In this document: in pieces, positions 19,260 to 29,505 of the stretch
Position numbering within the stretch: position 1 is the stretch's first letter
Layout of the letters: every line of letters begins with the position of its first letter
DNA from: Chara braunii
Taxonomy: Eukaryota; Streptophyta; Charophyceae; Charales; Characeae
DNA length: 39,224 bases
Assembly (NCBI GenBank): GCA_003427395.1
Contig: BFEA01000707.1
Coordinates: 476,713-515,936 of the forward strand
Reading direction: 5' to 3'
Translations under genes and position numbers: made by a program
The notes under the pieces: generated by a model
What the model saw: only the letters and a program-made list of their open reading frames with translations
What the model was told of the DNA's origin: nothing
Database searches by the model: none

Positions 19260-19860
19260 TCAAGGTGACCCAGCACACCAGAGTTTATTTTGGAAATTTT
19301 GTTCCCATACCCAACCGGCCGTCACACGGAGAAAGCCTTTACTCTGACCCACCTACACCCGTGAGAACAAGATTACCCGCCTGCACACGGTACCTAATTA
19401 TTTTCTACCCGCACGTGCCCATTCCCATTGTCTCAGAGTCCGGACGAACATTTACACGCATCATAGCAGTAAATATGACATCCATGGATGACGGCGCGAA
19501 AATCCGAAGCATCTCCACCTTGCGCCGTCCTTGGATGACGGCGCGAAAATTGGAAGCCCTCCGCAAATTTGAAATTGGGGAGCGTACCTTGCCACCTTGT
19601 GTGGTTCGGTTCGATCCCCGTTGTTTTGATCGGAGCCAACATCCTGTTGTTTGGGCCATGGTCCAGCTGCCACCAGTAGAGTGCGACACATTTTTTCAAG
19701 GAGGCTCTCAAGTTTGGATTTGCCACTGGGGGGAGTCTTTTCTTTTTTTCCAGTGGGCCCCAGGGTGGAGACTCTGTTTCCTGGGCCTCCAACTTTTGAA
19801 GTCCACAAGGGGACAGCCACTGTAAAAAATGTAAAGGAGGGGGGGGGTCTTATGGGTTGT
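19260..19860. other. No gene confirmed; 186-codon open frame with internal direct repeat
   Basis: A plus-strand frame spans 19265-19825 but overlaps long open frames on the minus strand, and no domain is recognised. TGGATGACGGCGCGAAAAT occurs at 19484 and 19533. The second copy forms a hairpin with the preceding GCGCCGTC. I judge coding potential as low. Confidence 0.35.
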
Positions 19861-19881
19861 CCTGGGTCTGTGGGTCTGTGG

Positions 19882-19974
19882 GTCGGGTGACGCAGGCCTA
19901 GTGCGCACCCACCTGTCACCCACCCATTCGGGTGACCCAGGCCTAACATTGACCTGCCCGTCACCCACCTAGGC
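19882..19974. repeat. ~46-bp tandem duplication
   Basis: GGGTGACGCAGGCCTA (19882) and GGGTGACCCAGGCCTA (19930) begin two adjacent units that also share GTCACCCACC. Confidence 0.75.
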
Positions 19975-19989
19975 TGGCTCACCTAGACC

Positions 19990-20520
19990 CACCCTCAGAT
20001 CCCACCATGCCAGCTTATCGAGATGCACAGCTGACCCAATTGCCTTGTGTGTGGGGTGGGTGCGGGTGCGGGTCGGCGTGGGTCTGGGGTCCTGTCGCTC
20101 ATGTCTGCTTCGGTCCCTCTCACCTACCCTGCAGCATCGATTGTCCTGAGTTTGAGTCCCCCTGGGGATTGACTGTCAGGATTGCATGACTGCAAGACTC
20201 ACTAATGCTTCAACCTTTTGTCCGGCCTTCTTACCACGTCCGGTACCTGCAGTCGCTGATAGGTTTCAGCTTCCCTTAGTGCGGATGATCAGATCTGTCC
20301 CCTGGATATTGCCCCACTGCTCTCTTGGCTTTAATGGGATGACAGCGCCCCTCCGCTCTTCTTTGCGTTCGGGTCATCTCCCGGGGTCCCTGTTCCCCAA
20401 GAGATGTCTGTACTGTCTACCTATGTTCTTCGCCGTGACCACGTCCGCCGTCCCATTTCTCCCTGTTCCCTTGGGGCTGCTTGTGTGCTCCCCTTCTTCG
20501 GTCCCTTGGCTCTGAGTACT
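19990..20520. other. No gene recognised
   Basis: Open frames here (for example 20186-20515) have no recognisable motifs. Confidence 0.5.
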
Positions 20521-20534
20521 TCATTTGTCATCTC

Positions 20535-20645
20535 CTACTGTCTTCACCTGAATAGAGCGCCCGGTCATTATGGCTGTATTTGGCACAACTTTCAGCCCTG
20601 ATACCGCTATAATTACCGGGCGTTGTATTCGGGTGAAGACGGTAG
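20535..20645. mobile_element. MITE family B, copy
   Basis: A 111-bp foldback from CTACTGTCTTCACCTGAATA to the complementary TATTCGGGTGAAGACGGTAG, with the inner arms GGTCATTATGGCTGTAT and the GCTATAATTACC region. Confidence 0.8.
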
Positions 20646-20658
20646 TTCTGAACACAAA

Positions 20659-20683
20659 GAGAGAGAGAGAGAGAGAGAGAAGA
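20659..20683. repeat. Short (GA)n array
   Basis: About a dozen GA repeats lie directly after the family B copy. Confidence 0.9.
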
Positions 20684-20689
20684 AAGAAG

Positions 20690-22330
20690 GGGAACTCGAA
20701 CCCGCCCGCCTGTTTTTTCTGCTGCTAGTACCAGGAAAGAACCACAAAGACATGGCGGAAATGAGTGAACCCTAGCCGCCCCTCAATAGCCATTGATACC
20801 CCACAATCACTCTCGTGCTCCACCATTCCCATAGATGTCCGCTCCCTCCCCATCCCCATAACCCCCAGATGCCTTACCCAGCCTTGCTCCCAGTTACTCC
20901 CCAACCCCTCACTTTGCTCGGCCTCAACCCGCTCTTAATCTGACCCCCATCCTCGTAACCCCCTTACACCACGACCGGCAGGGATAGAATCGATGAGTTT
21001 TTTGTTTTTCTTCTTTGTTTCTGTCTTTCCGACAGCCGTCTTGCAAGCCCGCCCATTTTTCCCGGGGGGGGGAGATTCCCCGAGGTGGTGAGAAAACCGC
21101 TGGAATTGAGGGTTTGACCATCGGGCTACTCTTGAGCCTTCCAGTCCCCCCATTGGATCTGCCCCCTGTCCGTGACCTTGGACATGAGTCCTTTGGGGTC
21201 TATCCACGTGTCTTCGAAGGTGCTGATGATTTTAGATTTCTGCTGTGGTTCTTTTGCTTTCTCCAATCCGTCCTTCATCTTCCTTGCTGCATTTACCGGG
21301 CTGGTTCAGATTGTGTCAGCGATCTCGGGCTTTGGCCTGGACAAAGCCAAAGCTGAAATCTTTTCTTTCTACTGCTCATCTCGTTCGCCACATGGACATA
21401 ACGATCGCTAGTCCTGTCCTTTTCTTTTTTGTTTGTTTTTCCCTAAAAGTCCAGGTTGTTGTAGAGGCTGGATAGCAGGCATATCGCAGTCCCTTCAGCA
21501 GTTGCCCATCTGATTATCATGATGATCTATGCAGGCCCCCCTACGATACTCCCTCCCACGCTGACTCTCATTATTGTCCTCGGCGCACCCCTACTCCCAA
21601 GGTCTTACCTCATTGTTTTTAGTACTTTTTACCATCCAGGATCATCACCCTCTGCTGGTACCCTCTCCAGTGTGGTGGGTAGTCTGCCCTTGCGCCTATG
21701 AGGATCGGGGGGATGTTTCAGTCAAAGTTCTGCCCTGTAGCCCTCTCCGCCACAGAGCATCCCACCATCTCCAAACCTGGGTCACCCTTGGGCGTGCGAG
21801 CAAGCAATATACTCTAATGTTGAGGTGACGCTTCGGACCTGATCCGGTAGTGAACGCGGAAGGCCACTGTGAAACGAAAGCAGCAGTAGTTCGAGGCTTG
21901 CCAGCCTTGGAAGGTAGCTTCGTCACTTTTAGTACTTTGAAATGGGCAAGAAAAGAAAAAGGGCCCCGTGTGAACGCGGAAGGCCTCGTGTGAACTGGTG
22001 GCTAAAAAAAAAAAAAGAAAAAGGGAAAACTGTGGTTGTGACACACATTTAGTTTGAAATATTAGGCAAGAAAAGACAAAGTGGCACTGGTGTCATGGTG
22101 TGAGTTTTGAGATGTGCAAGTTTAGCCGGGGGTGGAGGGGGTCTAAAACTGCTCCAGCCATTCATTACCCGCAGTAGGGCTTTGCAGATAAAGTTGGGGG
22201 GGGTCCACCTTTTTTGCTCCATTACATTGTTGGGAACTGATAAAGTTGCCTGTTCTGAACGTTGGGTGTGATTCCAACGTACTTCCACACCCACCCACCC
22301 CCCCTGGCGAAAAAAAAAAAACACCGGCAC
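20690..22330. other. No gene recognised
   Basis: Open frames up to about 113 codons lack recognisable content. GTGAACGCGGAAGGCC occurs twice (about 21851 and 21971) in an A-rich context. Confidence 0.5.
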
Positions 22331-22334
22331 ATCC

Positions 22335-22440
22335 TGAGGACTCTTTTCGCTGAGGTGGGGTCCCGCTGCATAGTGCACAAGTCTTTTTTTCCAGAGGCCT
22401 CTTTTCGCTGAGGTGGGCTCTCGCTGCATAGTGCACAACA
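22335..22440. repeat. ~60-bp tandem duplication
   Basis: CTCTTTTCGCTGAGGTGGG followed by GCTGCATAGTGCACAA occurs at 22341-22382 and 22399-22440, separated by a T-run. Confidence 0.88.
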
Positions 22441-22441
22441 A

Positions 22442-23587
22442 TCTTTGTCGAAATGCCAGCATGGCACTTTTTTTCTTTTCTTTTGACTGTCAGTGCCAAC
22501 CATTTTTGCCCCGATGCGGCGAGCCTCCGACCTTTTCGGAACGACTCCTTTTTCCGGTGTCAAGCTTGCCTGGGAGATGTACTGCAGGTGTGGTGTTGAT
22601 GGTGTGGTGACCTGGCATGAGGGTTTGGTGGGTCGTCTCGAAGGCAGGATGACGGGCACTTGCCCCTGGGGGAGTGCATACTCTTCGTCCTAAAATAAAA
22701 CCTGTGGGTGAAGGACAGAAGTAACCAGTCCATGTTTAGGAGGGCAAACCTAGCCGGCTAAGCAAAATGCATGTGGGTGTCTACCTGTCCGTTCAGGTGC
22801 AGATCATGGGCATCCAGGGGCATTCTGACCAGGTGCTTTCTCCTTTTTTTTTTTTTTTTGCTTTTTTTTTTTTTTTTGCCTTTTTTTTTTGCTCTTTTTT
22901 TTTTTTGTTTTGTAGGGCCACTTACGTTCTTCTTCCTCTAGAAAATTGGTTTGTTCAAACCTCCAGTCAGGGAGCAAGATTCGCCGGTTAACATGCTGGC
23001 CTTTCTCCTTGGATGTACCGAGCTGTCTGCGCATGAAAAACCTGTCAGAGGTCCACAGACTGGTGGTCAAAGGGAAAAACAAGAAAAGGGCCACTGTGAC
23101 AGCCTTCCACTGTATGATGGGGCATAGGAATCATACCAAGGGCCCAGCTGCACCACTCGTCATGCGTCAAATTTCGCATGCATGTTGACACAGATTTTGT
23201 CCAGATCAAAATCTTGGTAGATGGCTGGCCAGTGATGCAACTACTGTAGGCCCCAAGTCCACAGGGCACCACAGGACTCAGAAGTGTCCAATTATAGCCT
23301 CATGCCATTGCTCACCCTTTTCTTTTCTTTTCTTTCTTTTATGAACAACAACATGGATCTCCTTTTTCGTTTAAAAAAACAATGCATCATTTCAGGGCCT
23401 GCCTTGCCTCCGACCCATGTGTGAGGTCCTCCTTGGAAACACAGTCACTCTAGGAGTTCCCTTTACGTATCTTGCTCGGATTATGGCAAATATCAGTCCA
23501 GGGAATAGTAGTGTGAGGATGCCCTAACTGTGATTCTTTGTTTGGTGCCCTCCATGCATCTGCACAATTAATCTATGGATAGAAACA
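22442..23587. other. No gene recognised; poly(T) cluster
   Basis: Four closely spaced T-runs lie at 22843-22908. Open frames nearby are poly-Phe or poly-Lys artefacts. The rest is without recognisable features. Confidence 0.5.
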
Positions 23588-23733
23588 GTAGGGATGGCGG
23601 GTGAGGTGGGAGAATTATGTGGGGAAAGGTAGGGAAGGTGGCCTATGCTGTCAGGACAACCATCGGCTGCCTCTGCCAGCTATCACCGTGGTTCTAGTCC
23701 GTGGCCTCTACCGCATGGGCTTAAAAAAATAAC
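23588..23733. repeat. Dispersed repeat G, copy 1
   Basis: About 145 bp, including GTCAGGACAACCAT-GGCTGC and CTGCCAGCTATCAC, is shared in the same orientation with 37011-37168. Both end in an A-rich stretch, as a retroposed sequence would. It abuts the LINE fragment that follows. Confidence 0.75.
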
Positions 23734-25407
23734 CAGTATCCACCCCACTCACCCTCGGGTTGACAGGGACTCCACCAGGGGAGCAGCGAGGATTGACCTG
23801 GCCAGAGACGATTTCTGGCCCCAGGTACTGAAGGCCTGGCGCTGGCTACCACTGCCAGAGAAAACCATGCCAAACGGATGGGAAGAGGTGATGAGGCAAC
23901 CCCTCTTTGGCAACAGAAATACCACTGACAGAAACGGCAGGGTACATCGTTGTTCGGACCACCCATGGAGCAGCTGGGTCGAAAAGGGCATAGTGAGGAT
24001 CAAACATATATGGGACCCGACGAACAGAGACTGGAAAACAGCGCCACAAATGAGGGTTCAGACGAGGTATTGTCATGATATTGAAAGGAACCTGGAAACA
24101 CTGATCTTTGACATCCCTCTTGATTGGTTGCGCACCCTTCGCAAAGGTCTGCGGCTGACGGAAGGAGACTGGTTCACAGCCCCGGACGACACGGAAAGCG
24201 TTGGCAACGTGGTGGAAGTACGGGCAGACGAATCCTCGGTCAATCTCTTCCATAAGGGAAAGGAAAATATCCTCCCCAGGTACACGCCGGACGCAGTGAG
24301 GTGGTGGAAGAACGAGGAGTTGCATAGAATCTGTGTACTGAAACACAAGGACGAATGGATCGCATTTCGCCCCGGTACACCCCTTGTTGAACTCCCATTC
24401 GACCCGGAGCTGGGCACCAGCACGAAGAACACCAGCCAACCCGAAGATATATCTCTACAGTCTGTTAGTGAAGACCACTTATCGGCTACTGCGGCCAAAG
24501 GTGAACCTTAAGGAGATAGTAAAAGCCCGCTGGATAGCCCACCTGAACATAAGTCAGGGGACTGCGCGCCCTATCCGGTGGTTTTCAACCATGAGATCTA
24601 AACCGACCAAATTTGTCTCGCTGCAATGGCAGACAGAACACCGCTATCTCCCGACAAATAACCCGCACGTTTCTGGAGCAGAAGGGCCTGACGCTCCCCT
24701 GGTGCAAATCTTGCCATAACGCCTTCCCCTCCCGTAAGATCCCGGAGACCATCGAACACATCTTCCTACAGTGCCCAGGTGCGGTCCTCACTTGGCGCTG
24801 GTGGGATCGGATATGGAGCCTCCTGGGCACCGGATCGACTTGGCCATGGGATTGGAAGGCGCTGCTCTGTGAAGCATGGACCTCCCCCACGGACAGCGAT
24901 TTCGAAAACAACATGTTCCAGCTCGGAAGGAAAGCGGTTATTTGGGCGCTTTGGAGGAAGCGCTGCACACATGCCGTCGAAGGAGTTCGCATAGAAGGAG
25001 AAGAAGTAACGAAAATAATAAAACAGTATGTACAGCGAGAACTCCTGTCAAGATGGCAGAAGGTCAAAAATCAATTACAGACATATCACTCAAAGAACGA
25101 TATCCAACAGGCAGTCAATCAATTTTCTAGGGGCTGGCTGGGTAGTGAAAAAGGGGGCTGGATTGCGCATATTCGATGGGAGGGTGGGCAGTCCCCGGAA
25201 CAGGAGCAGGTTGACTCCAGGAGAGACTATTGCATCTGCTTCAAGGAATGGACTAAAGTGGACCAAGGAGTGCCGCTGCGCTCACCGCTGAGTTCCCGGA
25301 CCCGTTCCCTCCCCATCAACTGTCACTGGTGGATATGCAATGGTATGGTGCAGAATAGGTGCAACTGCTTTGAAGAGCCTTTGGGAGGGTTTAGGGGAGT
25401 TCTGTAA
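23734..25407 (+). pseudogene. LINE ORF2 3' portion with zf-RVT domain, frameshifted
   Basis: This encodes the C-terminal part of a non-LTR retrotransposon reverse transcriptase protein; the RT catalytic domain itself is missing (5' truncation). The first frame (to about 24466) has the post-RT region, including DFWPQVLKAWRWLPLPEKT, PLFGNRN and KGIVRIKHIWD. Reading then shifts frame near 24450-24480 (VKARWIAHLNISQGTARPIR, FVSLQWQTEHRYLPTN) and again near 24655. The third frame holds the zf-RVT domain, CKSC and ETIEHIFLQCP (a Cys-Cys-His-Cys pattern), followed by a Trp-rich tail and a stop at 25405. Two frameshifts make it inactive. Two related fragments occur at 26739 and 38858. It belongs to a plant-type LINE lineage; the exact clade is not determined. 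Confidence 0.85.
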
Positions 25408-25650
25408 TGTAGACTGACGAGCCTTTTGGAGGGCTTAAGACTGTTAGTGGAAACCCATAGATATCAATAGTCGCAGTTTGCTCTGGAGATAGATGTAATA
25501 ACTGACAGCCACACAGCGGAGAGGAGCAACCAGCGACGGATTAGGCACACAAAGCCATACAGAGGATTAGGCTAAGCTATAACAGGCTAACTTAGGCAGG
25601 GGTGAGGGGTGGTACATCCTTCCTTCTGGAAGTAATCAATGCCGTCCACT
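25408..25650 (+). other. Likely 3' UTR of the LINE fragment
   Basis: Follows the LINE stop codon. GAGCCTTTGGGAGGGTTTA (25376) and GAGCCTTTTGGAGGGCTTA (25420) are a short tandem duplication across the stop. No clear poly(A) tail is visible. Confidence 0.4.
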
Positions 25651-25660
25651 CGGGCCTTCC

Positions 25661-25754
25661 AACCATTATGGGGAGGAGCGTGGGGTCAGTCAACTTTGTA
25701 CTTTCCATTGACTTGCCGGGGGAATAGGAACCGGACTGTTACTCCCCATAATGG
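25661..25754. repeat. Short inverted repeat
   Basis: ACCATTATGGGGAG and CTCCCCATAATGGT, about 14 bp each, lie at the two ends of a ~94-bp segment. It may be a small element; no target duplication was identified. A poly(A) run follows at 25790-25805. Confidence 0.6.
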
Positions 25755-25889
25755 TAGGAGCCAAAACCAAGAGGTTCTGAAAGGAAGGAAAAAAAAAAAA
25801 AAAAAGAGGTTCCCCCCAGCCAGTCACCACTGAATTGTTCTACGTGGTGCAGAATTTCGGATTTGGTAAGTAGGTGTTTGATGTTCTCT

Positions 25890-26023
25890 TTAAACTAGTG
25901 CCCGTTAACAAGCCACAATTTTAGGAAACGTACTAGTCACTACAGGAGCGCCCAAATTCATCCGACTATAAACATTTCTACTCTCTTTTTTCCCACGCCC
26001 TACAGCTGGGCCAAGTATTGGTG
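25890..26023. mobile_element. Small element family F, copy
   Basis: Shares about 110 bp with 34236-34350, including TTTTAGGAAACGTAC, CTACAGGAGCGCCCAAATTC and ATCCGACTA. The right end TATTGGTGGTTTGA resembles the family terminus. Confidence 0.7.
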
Positions 26024-26029
26024 GTTTGA

Positions 26030-26500
26030 CCTTGGCCCATTGCGAATTAATGTCAGTTTGAATTTGATGCTTTATTGAGTCGTGAATGTTGGACCATCAA
26101 TCCTTGCCTGCTCCACGTCATATGTGCATCGCTGGTGCCAAAGAGCCCATATTAAAATGGACCCTTCTTCCTCTTATAGAGACTGAGAGTGAAATAGTCC
26201 ATCTAAGGAGAGTTTCATGTTTAGCATAGGAGGGCTTTCCATTCCCTCGGCCATGGTTGGGACTTGGGAGGTTATGATTTGGCTCCAGATCCTGTCCCAC
26301 TATCTCCACAGTCATACCGCCCCTGGACGTTGAAAAAGGATATGCTCTATACTTTCTGGTATTTGTTGAGAGGGGAATGTTGATGAACACCAGGGTAGGA
26401 CTAATCCCGTCTGCTCTAGGGAGGTCCTTTCAATGAGCCAATCATTTGTCGGTAGGCACCTGTGGTCGATCTGCCCTTGCAGGGAGGCAACTTTGTTTTT
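26030..26500. other. No gene recognised
   Basis: Short open frames without recognisable content. Confidence 0.45.
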
Positions 26501-26709
26501 TTGGATTTAAACCACCAGTACCTTTCTCAGCTATCTATATCGAGCTTGAAAATGCCCTGCACGCCAATTTTTGTCGAGCCTGCAAGGGGCGGGAACCAAA
26601 ACAGGACATTTGCTGCTTGGCACAGGTGCGGCCCCTTATGCTGGACCCTAAGGAGGCCGTCGTTTTCTTGTTTCTACTTGTCTACCTGAAAATGGCCTCG
26701 ACAGAAGTG

Positions 26710-26737
26710 CAAAAAAAAAAAAAAAAAAAAAAAAAAA
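26710..26737. repeat. Poly(A) tract
   Basis: About 28 A directly upstream of the second LINE fragment. It could be the tail of an element that occupies about 26505-26737, which starts with the family F terminus TTTAAACCACCAGTACC. Confidence 0.85.
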
Positions 26738-26738
26738 G

Positions 26739-27567
26739 GCGATTGCCAAAACACCTAAATCTGGATGTTCAGTCACTCCGTCCAGTTCGTTGGTTCCAAA
26801 AACTTAAGGAGCGTCCAGCTAAGTTTGCATCACTGCAATGGCAAATTATACATCGCTACCTCCCGACTAATGATTGGTTGATAGATCACTTGTCTCTTGA
26901 ACAATGAGGATTAGCACTCCCATGGTGCCAGTCCTGTTATATGACATTCCCTAACCGCAAGATAAGAGAAACAATTGAACATATTTTCTTACAGTGCCCT
27001 GGATCGGTGCTCTTGTGGCGCAGATGGGATTGTAACTGACTTGGATAGGCCTTGGGACTGGAGGAGTATCCTATTAGGATCATGGGACTCCCCCTCATCC
27101 TTGGATTTTGTACATAATTTCCGCCCCCTCTCTCGCAAAGCTATAATATGGACACTCTGGTACAAATATTGCTCATGTGCTTTGGACGGAGTAAGGATAG
27201 AGGGTTTGGAAATTTATGCAGTCAAACAGTTCATTCAAACTGAGATTCGAGCTCAATGGTGTGAGACCCAATCTAAAACTCTAACATTCCAACAGAAGAA
27301 GGATATTACAATGCAATTCTACAATTCTCAATAGACTGGCTGGGGGGGGATAATGGACGGAGGTTGGGTCATGTGTCATGGCCAGGGGGAGAGGGTACTG
27401 TTGCCCCCTTCAAAAGAGATTTTCAACTCATTTTCCACGAATGGATGACAATTCAACAAGGCGATTGTTTGAGGTCCCCAGACGACTTCTCAGATTTCTC
27501 TCAGATTTCTTTCCACCTTCAGCTATGGCTATGGTAGACAATCAATGGTTTGGTCATGCAGCATAAG
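26739..27567 (+). pseudogene. LINE ORF2 zf-RVT fragment 2, heavily damaged
   Basis: This fragment is homologous to the 3' third of the LINE at 23734-25407. It reads VRWFQKLKERPAKFASLQWQ, then HRYLPTND, an in-frame TGA at 26905-26907, then PWCQSC and ETIEHIFLQCP of the zf-RVT domain. A frameshift near 27030 leads to DRPWDWRSILLGSWDSP and KAIIWTLWYKYC. Past a further stop at about 27332 the tail FHEWMTIQQGDCLRSP still matches FKEWTKVDQGVPLRSP of the first copy. There are at least two nonsense or frameshift breaks. Divergence from copy 1 is substantial, so they are separate old insertions rather than a recent duplication. Confidence 0.82.
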
Positions 27568-27569
27568 TC

Positions 27570-28900
27570 AGAAAACAACAAGGATTGGTATAGTAACTAC
27601 GCTCGGAGCATAGGCAAGCTAGAAATGCATGGATATATCTGGCAGTCCTCAGCGGACTGAAGAGGCAGGTCTCAACTCACTTTTCACATGATGATATTCT
27701 TCAAAAAGTCATTATTCTCATTGTATGTGGGAGGCTGGACCCGCTTTCCAGCAGGTGCTGCTCCCCACCAATAGATTGGAGCCATTTTTTTCTATTAAAA
27801 AAAAATAAAAACATTCCCAGCCATTTTGCAGAAACACACTGTGCATGCTGCCGCATTCGGCGGGATGCATGCACCGGGGTGCCATTCTGTGATAAGCCAG
27901 GATCCGTACTTCGCAGCTTCACATACCCTTTGGATCAAAACCCGAAGCAAGCCATGAAGCACGGATCTCAGCTGATCAGGGAGAGCGGGATCCATTTTCC
28001 AAAATCTTTCAGAATTGCCCGTCCTCGTTCAAATTTGTCCCTGCGTGGACGAGTAGCGACCGCACAGGGGGATTCAAGAAACAGTTATGAATTTCGGCGT
28101 GATTGATTGGTCATTAGTTGGGATGGCCGGATCAATGGTGCAAAAGCGAACCTACGTGCCCTGCTTGAAAGACCACTCCAATGTAATGAAATTTCAATCA
28201 CCCCGCCTTCTTCGACCCTTCTGGAACCTTCTGCTTCTTCTGTTCTGCTCATCTACAACCATGCTTGTACCCCGCAGACTTCGGCGCTATTCATTTACCC
28301 AGCTGCCTCCTCTCACCCTCTTTGATCTCGGCTGCAATGCTGCGCAAGCTCTGCGTGAAGACCACGACGCGAAACTGGCTCGGTGTGCGCTAGGAACGGG
28401 TGGAGTGACGGTGTGGGGTGGAACTAGTGATAGACTTGGGGTAAGGCAGTTGGAGGGACTGAGCGGTGGTGGAGACAGGGCAGGGCCTTGTGGCTATGTT
28501 TGGTGGTGGCTCAGCACGCGGAGTGCCAGTCTTTATGAGATTTTTGAATAGTGAGAGGCTCGCTTCTTCTCCATCGCTGCTTTGTTCATGCGTCGTTTAT
28601 GCTCGAACTAAGTATGGATACTCATTTGTTTGCATGACGTTGGCTGTGCGTGTCTATGGATGTTGAATGCTTCGCTGTCAGAAAGTCTGTGGATGTATGA
28701 GTGCAAAACCATGGAGTGATGGTTGTGAGTGTGTTTGCGCACACGAGTGCGGCTCTGGGGTGCATTGGGACTCGAACGTCTGCTGGGAGCAGCGTTGGTG
28801 CCCACGACCGCCGTCTTGTTCAGGTCACTTCACCAAGTACGGGTAGAAGGTGATGCTCCTCAGAAGGTAGGATAGGGGGAGTAGAGGGTGCACCAGGGAA
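27570..28900. other. No gene confirmed
   Basis: Contains a family D half-copy at 27730-27783 and a plus-strand open frame of 154 codons at 28087-28551, in which I recognise no domain. The latter overlaps other open frames, so coding status is undecided. Confidence 0.4.
27730..27783. mobile_element. Small element family D, half copy
   Basis: GGCTGGACCCGCTTTCCAGC followed by AGGTGCTGCTCCCCACCAAT matches the right arm of the family D element at 36203-36255. The other arm is absent. Confidence 0.7.
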
Positions 28901-28904
28901 CATA

Positions 28905-29080
28905 GGGGCTCGTTAGACACTCCCCGGGCACGTAAATCCCCCGAGGAAATCGTCGTTCCACCTATCCTCGGGGACGATCCCGGAAAACCAAATGTGAAAA
29001 CATTTCCTCGGGCTGTCCTCGGGGCGTCCTCGGGCTACAGGCATTTGGCGGCAATCCCGAAGGTACTTCACGAGGTCCCT
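28905..29080. promoter_or_regulatory. Left subterminal region with repeated TCCTCGGG motifs
   Basis: TCCTCGGG occurs at about 28970, 29006, 29017 and 29028, close to the left terminal repeat. The right end (33614-33720) has TCCTCGGG/CCCGAGGA several times. Binding by the element's own proteins is inference from the superfamily. Confidence 0.55.
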
Positions 29081-29505
29081 CGGAGGTCGAGTATCCGCGT
29101 AAATCGGGACAGCGGCGGCACCCTTCGACGACGACAATTTTTTGGAGGCTGGTCCAATGCAGTTCCTGCCGGGCACTGCATAGACATGTTTGGCCGCCAA
29201 ACATTCGCCTTCGGGGGAGCTCACAGCAACGGTCCGTTTGGGGGCTGGCTGATCTCCTCGAACGTTTGCTGGCGTTCGCAGTCCGTCGCGCTGCCCGACA
29301 GCAAACGGAAAACGGTCCAACGGTCTTCAATTTCAAATATTTTAGCTGACAATCGTTCCCGCCACCCACCACAGTCTGCAATGTAAATCGGCAAAGGACA
29401 TTTTTTTGTCGGATGCAATCGTCGGCTATTTGCTGCCGTCTGCTTTGCCGTTTGCTGGAGGTGCGCTATCGTCATCTGTTTGGTGCTTGTCCCCACGTCT
29501 CGCTC

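Noticed and set aside
19265-19825. 186-codon open frame as a gene
   Set aside because: Overlapping open frames exist on both strands, it contains an internal direct repeat and no recognisable motif; coding status not supported.
23846-24439. 197-codon minus-strand open frame
   Set aside because: It is antisense to the LINE ORF2 fragment, whose sense translation has recognisable motifs.
28087-28551. 154-codon open frame left of the Harbinger element
   Set aside because: No domain, several overlapping frames and no start or splice evidence; listed only as unassigned DNA.
28913-29381. Minus-strand open frames at the left Harbinger end
   Set aside because: They overlap the terminal and subterminal region and have no domain match; ORF1 and the transposase account for the coding content.
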